Positions 7,663 through 14,393 of a stretch of 64,000 nt of DNA are shown here, one piece after another (positions within the stretch are counted from its first letter, which is position 1; every line of letters starts with the position of its first letter). Origin of the DNA: Zobellia alginiliquefaciens (GTDB lineage Bacteria > Bacteroidota > Bacteroidia > Flavobacteriales > Flavobacteriaceae); contig NZ_CP119758.1 in NCBI RefSeq assembly GCF_029323795.1, positions 1,302,001 to 1,366,000 of the forward strand, read 5' to 3'. The notes below the pieces were generated by a model. That model had not been told where the DNA came from. It did no database searches and saw only the letters and a list, made by a program, of their open reading frames with translations. A program made the translations under genes and the position numbers.

Positions 7663-9024
7663 TTAAACAGTCATAGAGAACAATCTTCTTTTGGGCTCTT
7701 TTTGATGTAACAGCACATCGAACGCCATACAAATATTCCTAATAAACGGGCGACCTTTTGCAGTGACTTCAATGCCAGAAGTACCAATGTTGACCAAATT
7801 ATCCTCCTCCATTACACGTAGCCTATCAACAACCTCATCTATCTTTTCAAAACGTTGACTGAACAAACCCCATGTAGTTTTAAAATTGCACATTAAATTT
7901 AAGATGTGTCTTCTTATTACACGGTCTTCATCCGTTAGAATATGACCTCTATAAACCGGTATAATATTATTTTCCACAAGATGCTGATACTCTTCAATGT
8001 TTTTTACATTTTGGGCAAAACCATACCAACTATCGCTAATACTTGACGCGCCCAAACCTATCATTGCTTGAGTTCTGGATGCCGTGTACCCCATAAAATT
8101 GCGGTGCAAATCTCCTGATTCCATCGATTTATAAAGCGAGTCGGAAGTAAGAGCAAAATGGTCCATGCCTATTTCATGATAACCTACTTCCCCCAATAAC
8201 GCTTTACCGGTCTCGTATTGTTGTCGTTTTTCATCCGCAGACGGCAAATCAGTGTCTTTATAACCTCTTTGTCCGTTTCCTTTTAACCACGGCACGTGTG
8301 CATAACTATAAAATGCCAACCGATCCGGACGCAACTCCTTAGTCCGTAAAATGGTTTCGCGAACATGTTCTTCTTTTTGAAAAGGCAATCCGAAGATAAT
8401 ATCATGACCTATTGATGTATAACCAATTTGCCTAGCCCATTCCGTAACGTTTTTTACGTTAGCAAAGGGTTGAATACGATGAATGGCCCGTTGCACTTTA
8501 GAGTTATAATCTTGCACGCCAAAACTAACACGTCTAAAACCAACATCATACAATGCCTGAAGGTGTTCTTTAGTAGTATTATTAGGGTGACCTTCAAAGC
8601 TGAACTCATAATTTTCAGCTCTTTTTGCAATACTGAAAATACCTTTAATTAGGTTTTTTAGATGCTGTGGAGTAAAAAAAGTAGGTGTCCCACCACCTAA
8701 GTGTAGTTCCTTAACAATAGGTCTTCCTGAAAATAAATCGCAATACAGTTTCCATTCTTTTAGTACGGAACGTATGTACGGTTCCTCTACTTCATGCCTT
8801 TGGGTAATGCGCTTATGACAGCCACAGAACGTACACATACTCTCGCAAAAAGGAAGGTGTATATAAAGGCTAATACCTTCTTTGGCATTACTTTCTTCAA
8901 AACTTTGAATTAAGCTAGACTGCCACTTTTTACTTGAAAAAGTATCCATGTTCCAATAGGGAACCGTGGGGTAACTTGTATATCGTGGCCCGGCTACATT
9001 GTATTTCTGAACTAAACTGCACAT
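7663..9024 (-). CDS. hemN: oxygen-independent coproporphyrinogen III oxidase (HemN)
   Basis: A radical SAM enzyme that decarboxylates coproporphyrinogen III to protoporphyrinogen IX without oxygen. The N-terminus MCSLVQKYNVAGPRYTSYP matches HemN, and the radical SAM Cys motif CESMCTFCGC (CxxxCxxC plus the HemN-specific extra Cys) follows at about residue 60. The glycine-rich HLGGGTPTFF segment and the C-terminal HemN domain are present. The start at 9024 (453 residues) is preferred. A longer frame reaches 9069, but its first 15 codons overlap the predicted -7 element and do not resemble the family. It is likely cotranscribed with uspA. Confidence 0.93.
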   Translation of the reverse strand: MCSLVQKYNVAGPRYTSYPTVPYWNMDTFSSKKWQSSLIQSFEESNAKEGISLYIHLPFCESMCTFCGCHKRITQRHEVEEPYIRSVLKEWKLYCDLFSGRPIVKELHLGGGTPTFFTPQHLKNLIKGIFSIAKRAENYEFSFEGHPNNTTKEHLQALYDVGFRRVSFGVQDYNSKVQRAIHRIQPFANVKNVTEWARQIGYTSIGHDIIFGLPFQKEEHVRETILRTKELRPDRLAFYSYAHVPWLKGNGQRGYKDTDLPSADEKRQQYETGKALLGEVGYHEIGMDHFALTSDSLYKSMESGDLHRNFMGYTASRTQAMIGLGASSISDSWYGFAQNVKNIEEYQHLVENNIIPVYRGHILTDEDRVIRRHILNLMCNFKTTWGLFSQRFEKIDEVVDRLRVMEEDNLVNIGTSGIEVTAKGRPFIRNICMAFDVLLHQKEPKRRLFSMTV

Positions 9025-9039
9025 AAATTGTATCTTGTT

Positions 9040-9087
9040 TGATACAAACTTAGTGCTGTTCACCCACAAAAAACATGATATATATCA
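9040..9087 (-). promoter_or_regulatory. hemN promoter with class II FNR/CRP-type box
   Basis: Read on the minus strand, a perfect palindrome TGATATATATCA (9076-9087) fits TGAT-N4-ATCA, the core of the FNR/CRP-family site. A Bacteroidota -7 element TAAGTTTG lies at 9052-9045. If transcription begins near 9040, the box is centred close to -41.5, the class II activator position, and replaces a usual -33 element. A second perfect repeat, TTGTATC-N6-GATACAA (9028-9047), spans the predicted transcription start. Confidence 0.65.
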
Positions 9088-9112
9088 GGTATGAAAAAAT
9101 GCGTGTACAACC

Positions 9113-9322
9113 TCACAATTCTTCACATACAAAACCTTGATTTTTCAATACAGAAGCAACATCAATAGGGTGTTGGTGAGTTTCGACCCGGAGGATGTTA
9201 TCACAATCCTCCAAGTCAAAATTCCATCGCCCTTCGGGCTCTACCAATCCATTTAATAGTGGCTTCAGCCTTCTTACCTGCTTACTTTTTAAGACCGATG
9301 TTTTAAATACCAATACTGTCAT
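9113..9322 (-). CDS. small HMA-like (ferredoxin-like fold) protein without the CxxC metal site
   Basis: A 69-residue protein starting MTVLVFKTSVLKSKQVRRLK. The pattern beta-alpha-beta-beta-alpha-beta, with NFDLEDCDNILRVE in the middle and DVASVLKNQGFVCEEL at the end, resembles heavy-metal-associated domains found in Bacteroidota. The loop where a CxxC pair would sit reads SVLKSKQV, so metal binding through that motif is not expected. The start at 9322 leaves a 10-base gap after the DinB-like gene; a longer frame would overlap it. It is probably cotranscribed with the DinB-like gene. Confidence 0.6.
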   Translation of the reverse strand: MTVLVFKTSVLKSKQVRRLKPLLNGLVEPEGRWNFDLEDCDNILRVETHQHPIDVASVLKNQGFVCEEL

Positions 9323-9332
9323 CTTGTAGAAA

Positions 9333-9839
9333 TTAAATATCCCCTCTATCCCAAAACATTGGTGGTTCAATTCCTAATGAACGCAAATAGACATACCCCT
9401 GACCTCTGTGATGAATTTCATTATCGATAAAATAAAGAATGGCAGATTGAACAGTGCCTTCGTACAGGCCGAAACTTTTTATCTCATCATGAAACCGACC
9501 AACATCTATTTTTGACCAGTTTTCATTGATTTCCCTAGTTGCTTCGTCCCACAGTTCCAAGACTTTTTGTTTACTGTTACCATGAGCGATGTTTTCATTT
9601 TGTGCGGAAGTCACACCTGTAACAATTTCTTTGGTACCCGGGCCAGCGATACTTAAGAGTTCCTGAACTATTTCAGCATAAGTACGCATACCACCAATTG
9701 AATATTCAAAAAATTCTTTCTCAGGAAAATTCTCAATGGTCTTTCTTGTAAGAGCTCTGTGACCTTGCCAATGCGTCAATAGTTCTTCCGGCAGAATAAT
9801 TTGTTCTACTTTCTCTTTGGATGGATTTGCTGTGTTCAT
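9333..9839 (-). CDS. DinB-like metal-dependent four-helix protein
   Basis: A 168-residue DinB/YfiT-superfamily protein. Likely metal-binding histidines are in THWQGHRALT near residue 23-27 and in NEIHHRGQGYVYL near residue 141. Members are thiol-dependent or other small-molecule transferases; the DNA-damage label is historical. In Bacteroidota such genes are often linked to YafY-type WYL regulators. Its promoter here carries the same palindrome, at the same distance from the -7 element, as the promoter of the WYL gene at 18.4 kb. Confidence 0.85.
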   Translation of the reverse strand: MNTANPSKEKVEQIILPEELLTHWQGHRALTRKTIENFPEKEFFEYSIGGMRTYAEIVQELLSIAGPGTKEIVTGVTSAQNENIAHGNSKQKVLELWDEATREINENWSKIDVGRFHDEIKSFGLYEGTVQSAILYFIDNEIHHRGQGYVYLRSLGIEPPMFWDRGDI

Positions 9840-9876
9840 AATCTTAGTTTTTAGATTTGTATTGTTATTACAACAA

Positions 9877-9911
9877 CAAATGTAAAAGCGACAAGTGACA
9901 GCAGTTTGTCA
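9877..9911 (-). promoter_or_regulatory. dinB-like promoter with TGACA-N6-TGTCA operator
   Basis: The palindrome TGACA-GCAGTT-TGTCA (9896-9911) is followed on the minus strand, after exactly 11 bases, by a consensus -7 element TACATTTG (9884-9877). Transcription would begin near 9870, about 31 bases before the start codon. The palindrome covers the place of the -33 element. The same arrangement precedes the WYL regulator gene (18318-18352), which makes that protein the obvious candidate to bind here. Confidence 0.6.
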
Positions 9912-9974
9912 GTAGTAAATAGGGTAACCTAATTTTATATAGTAAAGGCTAATTTGGACTGCCTCAACAGGCTT

Positions 9975-11099
9975 TTATTTAAGCAACCGAGCAAAGTTAT
10001 AACTCGCATTTTTTAAATTCTCAAAACTGGAAACCATAGCCTCAGGCAATGTGGAAACCCCTCTTACAATGGAGTTCACGTATGTTAAACCAAATTTATC
10101 TTGTTGATCTATGGAAATGGAAACCGAACCACACAAGGCAGCAACCGGAACATTTTTCTTTTTTGCAGAAGTAACCACACCATTTATAGTTTTTCCCGAA
10201 AGAGTTTGTTCGTCCAACTGGCCTTCCCCCGTAATAATCCAATCGGCATCTGATATGGCCTCGTCAAACTGTGCCAACCCTTTTACCAGTTCAATACCGC
10301 TAGTCAGTTCTCCGCGTAAAAAAACAACGGCCCCACCACCAATGCCACCAGCGGCACCGGAACCTTCTATTTTTTGAACTTTTATATTATAGGTTTCAGA
10401 GATAACCGTAGCGAAACTCTTCAATCCTTTATCCAAAATTTCTATCTCTTCCTCGGAAGCCCCTTTCTGTGCTGCATAAATTTTTGCAGCCCCGTTCTTG
10501 CCATAAAACTTATTGGAGACATCACAGGCAATTTTAAACTTTGCATCCGCCAATGCTGGATGTACATTAGTTGTATCTATACTTTTAACTTTATCTAAAT
10601 TGCTTCCTATAGGTTCTAGATCTATACTAAAATCAGCTTTGAATTTATATCCCAGGGCATTGGCCATACCCATACCGCCGTCATTTGTAGCACTTCCGCC
10701 TATACCCAAAATAACCTCTTTAGCTCCTCTTTCCAAGGCATCTGCAATGAGCTCGCCCGTACCAAAAGTAGTGGTGTTCATACAATTTCTATCCGCATCT
10801 TCCAATAGCTTGAGTCCGGATGCTTCGGCCATTTCAATATACGCAATATGACTCTCCGGTGCATAAAGGTACGAGGCGCTGATGGGTCTGAACAGAGGGT
10901 CGTTAACGGTAATGGTTATTTTTTCGCCCTGTATATAATGTTTGACCACATCTATTGTTCCGTCACCACCATCCGCCAAAGGCATTAGCACAATTTCAGC
11001 TTCTTGGAACACATGTCTCAAACCCTCTTCTACGGCAGAACAGAACTCAAAACCTGTGAGCGAACCTTTATATTTATCGGGAGCGATTACAATTTTCAT
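9975..11099 (-). CDS. glxK: glycerate 2-kinase (GlxK/GarK type)
   Basis: A 374-residue kinase that phosphorylates D-glycerate, probably to 2-phosphoglycerate, which enters glycolysis directly. The N-terminus MKIVIAPDKYKGSLTGFEFC is the signature of the type I glycerate kinase family. The glycine-rich segments LGIGGSATNDGGMGMANALG (about residue 135) and GSGAAGGIGGG (about 247) are present, as is the ITGEGQLDEQTLSGK segment near residue 290. Length is normal. It lies 11 bases after the symporter gene and near a mannosylglycerate-hydrolase-like enzyme, which would supply its substrate. Confidence 0.94.
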   Translation of the reverse strand: MKIVIAPDKYKGSLTGFEFCSAVEEGLRHVFQEAEIVLMPLADGGDGTIDVVKHYIQGEKITITVNDPLFRPISASYLYAPESHIAYIEMAEASGLKLLEDADRNCMNTTTFGTGELIADALERGAKEVILGIGGSATNDGGMGMANALGYKFKADFSIDLEPIGSNLDKVKSIDTTNVHPALADAKFKIACDVSNKFYGKNGAAKIYAAQKGASEEEIEILDKGLKSFATVISETYNIKVQKIEGSGAAGGIGGGAVVFLRGELTSGIELVKGLAQFDEAISDADWIITGEGQLDEQTLSGKTINGVVTSAKKKNVPVAALCGSVSISIDQQDKFGLTYVNSIVRGVSTLPEAMVSSFENLKNASYNFARLLK

Positions 11100-11110
11100 A
11101 CTGCGAATTT

Positions 11111-12715
11111 TTAGTTAAATACAGTGGGTAGCAACAAGCAACCACAAAGAATGATTATAAAATACGTCACTAAAATGAATACTTCTTTTCTACCGGCATA
11201 GTAAACCACTTCAAGTCCCTCATTTATGGTTCTCTTTACTGTATAACTCACAGCCAAAGCAACTAAAATAGTTACCAAACAACCTAGGGCATTCCACCAG
11301 AACCAGAATATTTCCGGTACGTACAACCAAAGGTAAATATTGAACAATACTCCCGCAACGATACCTATGTTAGCACCAAGGGCATGCGTTCTCTTTGTTA
11401 GAATTGCTAAAATAAATGCCGCTAAAATAGGCCCATAAAAAACGGAACTGATCTTATTGATCACCTCAATAACGGTACCTTCTATATTACCTGCGAAAAA
11501 AGCAAAGAACAAACATACGAGTCCCCAAAAAATAGATAATAACCTTGAGTAGGACATGTATTGCTTATCTCCCATATTGGGCTTAAACCGTTTAACAAAA
11601 TCTTCCATAGTCACCGCCGATAACGAGTTTACAGTAGAACTTAAAGTAGACATAGCGGCAGACATAATAGCTACTATGAGAATGCCTATGATTCCGTTAG
11701 GTAGATATTTTATTATAAAAACCGGAACTAAAAGGTCGGCTTTTTTACCTTCTAAAGAAGAAATATTAGCTTGGTAGACGCTTTCCATTTGTTCCTGAAA
11801 ACCTAAATCCTGCATTAACAACGTACCCAAAACCAAGCCCATAATACAATAGGTAAGTGTAAAAGGAAAACGTAAAAGGCCATTTGCCATCATCAACTTT
11901 TTCAAGTTGGACATACTGCTCGATGACAATAAACGCTGTGATTGCGTCTGGTCCGTACCGTAATATGATGCGTATAAAAAGAAACCACCGATGACCATAG
12001 GCCAGAAACCGAATTCGTCATTTCCATCGGCATTACTAAACCCCCATTTATCAAAATCGATGGCGGTAATACGATTCTGATCAACATTCGCTAGGAAGTT
12101 TTCTACACCGCCAAGCTCACCAAAACCATAGACCAGACAGATGATAATACCCAAGAATAAAATACTCATTTGAATAACGTCTCCCCAAATAACCGCTTTC
12201 ATACCCCCTTGAAAGGAATAGACCATGGTAATAACCCCAATTATCAAAACCGATATCCAAAAATCCAACTGTATTGTAGCTTGTAGTATAAGTGCCATGG
12301 TATACACCATAACACCCGTAGCCACAGACCGGCTGATTTGGAAAACAAAACTTATTAATAACCTAGAAGATGCATCAAATCTAGTCTCCAAATACTCATA
12401 GACACTTACAATACCAGACTTGTATAAGGTGGGCAATACAGCTACGAGCAAAAATGCCATGGCCAGTGGCACCCCCAGCTCATAAGTTAACCACTGCATA
12501 CCTCCACCATCTTTGAGGCCCACAAATGCCGGGGCCGAAATAAAACTAATTGCGGAAAGTTGTGTCGCCATAGCCGAAAGACTTAAAGGCAACCAAGAAG
12601 TTTTTCTTCCCCCTAGAAAATAATCTCCCCCTGAACTATTCTCCTTGAACAAAAACCCAAGGCCCAAAAAAGCTACTAAGTAAAGAACGATTATGATATA
12701 GTCTAAATAATTCAT
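11111..12715 (-). CDS. sodium:solute symporter (SSS family)
   Basis: A 534-residue inner-membrane transporter with about 13 or 14 hydrophobic segments. The first segment YIIIVLYLVAFLGLGF and the following GGDYFLGGRKTSWLPLSLS are typical of sodium/sugar or sodium/solute symporters. The SQRLLSS and MSAAMSTLSSTVNSLSA segments belong to the conserved core. The gene is followed at 11 bases by glycerate kinase, so the likely cargo is the glycoside or one of its products (hexose or glycerate). The substrate cannot be read from the sequence alone. Confidence 0.92.
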   Translation of the reverse strand: MNYLDYIIIVLYLVAFLGLGFLFKENSSGGDYFLGGRKTSWLPLSLSAMATQLSAISFISAPAFVGLKDGGGMQWLTYELGVPLAMAFLLVAVLPTLYKSGIVSVYEYLETRFDASSRLLISFVFQISRSVATGVMVYTMALILQATIQLDFWISVLIIGVITMVYSFQGGMKAVIWGDVIQMSILFLGIIICLVYGFGELGGVENFLANVDQNRITAIDFDKWGFSNADGNDEFGFWPMVIGGFFLYASYYGTDQTQSQRLLSSSSMSNLKKLMMANGLLRFPFTLTYCIMGLVLGTLLMQDLGFQEQMESVYQANISSLEGKKADLLVPVFIIKYLPNGIIGILIVAIMSAAMSTLSSTVNSLSAVTMEDFVKRFKPNMGDKQYMSYSRLLSIFWGLVCLFFAFFAGNIEGTVIEVINKISSVFYGPILAAFILAILTKRTHALGANIGIVAGVLFNIYLWLYVPEIFWFWWNALGCLVTILVALAVSYTVKRTINEGLEVVYYAGRKEVFILVTYFIIILCGCLLLPTVFN

Positions 12716-13002
12716 GAGTATATTTTCTTTTGGTTTGGTTCTTAACTTTCATTTCCGTTCCGTGAACAGAATATGATTTTACGCTATTTGTTAATCTTAA
12801 CACTAAGATACAGCAGAAATATCTTACAAATAATTGATATATAGACTCTCCATGGCGGAAATTGGAACAACAAATAACAATTTACCACCATTTTGAGTCT
12901 AATGAGAACAAGGAAGGCTCAACAACTAGCAACTAATTAACGTTAACCACCAAGAGAATGGTTATACGAACACTTAGGTTTCCCTATCCTCACAAAAAAA
13001 AT
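12716..13002 (-). promoter_or_regulatory. intergenic region before the symporter, with a CG-centred palindrome
   Basis: A 287-base gap lies between the GH63-like gene and the symporter. It contains a perfect 10-bp palindrome TTAACGTTAA (12937-12946). The AACGTTA core with CC to its right resembles the first LacI-type operator at 17182-17193, so this may be a second site for the same regulator. No clear -7 element was found. No gene is visible in the gap. Confidence 0.4.
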
Positions 13003-14313
13003 CTAACTTTTAAACAGGTCTATTAAGAGCGCAGCGGTCCATGAGAAATTGTCCCCACCGTATCCTTTTCGGGTTTCTTCTCCGGTATCTTTTCTGCAAT
13101 CGAAATACTCAAAAAAGCCATCACGCTCCACAAGGTCAATTGAATCTTGCTTAACTCGCTCTGCAATCTCTTTATACCCGTAATCTTTCAATCCGCGGTA
13201 CAGCATCCAATTCATATTGATCCAGACGGGACCTCTCCAGTATTTTCTAGGATTAAAGCGGTCATCAGTGGGGTCAAAAGATGCACATAAATATTTATCA
13301 TCACCTCCAAAACGCTCCATCATGGTATTGACCAAAACTTCGGCTCTTTCTTTGCTAGGAATAGCAGCAAACAACGGAGAGAAAGATGAAGATGAAATAT
13401 GGCGAATTGGTTTTTCATTTCTTAAATCATAATGCACGTAAGCGCCCAATTCCGTATCGAACAACTTCTCATTAAACGAAGCGATGCTCTTTTCTTGATT
13501 TTTACGGAGGTAGGCTATTTTATCTTCATGGCCACCAATCAATTCATATAGCTCCATTAATGCTTGATTGGACTTGATGAGCATGGCATTAAACAAAGGG
13601 TCTTGTACCAAAAAAGGGGATAATTCAGCAATTTTGACATCATCATAATTGTTTTGCTTTGCTATGTCAATGATGTACAGGTAGTGGTCATACTCCCTTT
13701 TAGAAGGTCGCTGAGAGGCGTCTACATGTGTAGTATCTTTTCGCTCAAAAGTATATTCTGGCGGATTCATAGTATCCCAAATATCATCCCACACCGGAGA
13801 ATTATCCGTACCCGACTCCCAGTTGTGATAAATGTACATAAGACCTTCATTCTGCGGATCACGATTCTCGTAGAAATACACATGATTGTCATACACCTTA
13901 TCTATCTGACTTTTAATAAAGTCCAACATATCTTCTTTATCATCAACAATATTGAGCATATCTTGAAGAATAAACCCCGTAACCGGAGGTTGGGTCATTC
14001 CTGTAGATTTATATTTTTTAGATGAAAGCGGATGCACATCCGACCTATGGAAATCGTGGCCTGGAAAATAAGAATCGTCATCTGTGTGAAACACAATATG
14101 TGGTATAAAACCATTGCCCCATTGTGAATTCAACAAGGTCTCTATTTCTTTTTTTGCGTGATCTACATTGTAATGGGTAAGACCTACCGCAATGAAACCG
14201 CTATCCCATTTCCATTGAAAAGGATAAAGTCCTTTACTAGGAATGGTAAAACCTCCTTCTTGAAAATTAACGTCTAAAACGTCTTGTGCCCTTTTTATTA
14301 AACTTTTGCTCAT
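13003..14313 (-). CDS. mgh: GH63-type mannosylglycerate/glucosylglycerate hydrolase
   Basis: A 436-residue (alpha/alpha)6-barrel glycosidase of the GH63/trehalase-like group. Segments LYPFQWKWDSGFIAVGL (about residue 30), QWGNGFIPHIVFH (about 63), PVTGFILQDML and RKYWRGPVWINMNWMLYRGL (near 370) match mannosylglycerate hydrolases, which release hexose and glycerate. No signal peptide is seen, so it should be cytoplasmic. The ATG at 14313 is preferred over an upstream TTG at 14346, which lies inside the hairpin before the gene. Neighbouring glycerate kinase supports a glycerate-releasing reaction; mannosyl or glucosyl preference is open. Confidence 0.85.
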   Translation of the reverse strand: MSKSLIKRAQDVLDVNFQEGGFTIPSKGLYPFQWKWDSGFIAVGLTHYNVDHAKKEIETLLNSQWGNGFIPHIVFHTDDDSYFPGHDFHRSDVHPLSSKKYKSTGMTQPPVTGFILQDMLNIVDDKEDMLDFIKSQIDKVYDNHVYFYENRDPQNEGLMYIYHNWESGTDNSPVWDDIWDTMNPPEYTFERKDTTHVDASQRPSKREYDHYLYIIDIAKQNNYDDVKIAELSPFLVQDPLFNAMLIKSNQALMELYELIGGHEDKIAYLRKNQEKSIASFNEKLFDTELGAYVHYDLRNEKPIRHISSSSFSPLFAAIPSKERAEVLVNTMMERFGGDDKYLCASFDPTDDRFNPRKYWRGPVWINMNWMLYRGLKDYGYKEIAERVKQDSIDLVERDGFFEYFDCRKDTGEETRKGYGGDNFSWTAALLIDLFKS

Positions 14314-14327
14314 AACATGCGTAATAT

Positions 14328-14362
14328 AAAAACACACTGGCAGCAAGCCACCGCCAATGTGT
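14328..14362 (-). terminator. intrinsic terminator or attenuator between the receptor and GH63 genes
   Basis: In the minus-strand RNA a 10-bp stem with one G-U pair (arms 14353-14362 and 14332-14341, loop of 11 bases) is followed by UUUUAUAUU. It lies 31 bases after the stop codon of the receptor and 15-20 bases before the GH63 start codon. It should end some or all transcripts after the receptor, giving the receptor a higher level than the enzyme. Confidence 0.65.
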
Positions 14363-14393
14363 CTCTGAATTAAAAACTAAACTCAAATGCTTT

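Noticed and set aside
9025-9069. Longer HemN start at 9069
   Set aside because: The added 15 codons overlap the predicted -7 element and start point, and family proteins begin near MCSLVQKYN.
14314-14346. Longer GH63 start (TTG at 14346)
   Set aside because: The extra codons lie inside the terminator hairpin and have no signal-peptide pattern; the ATG at 14313 gives the usual N-terminus.
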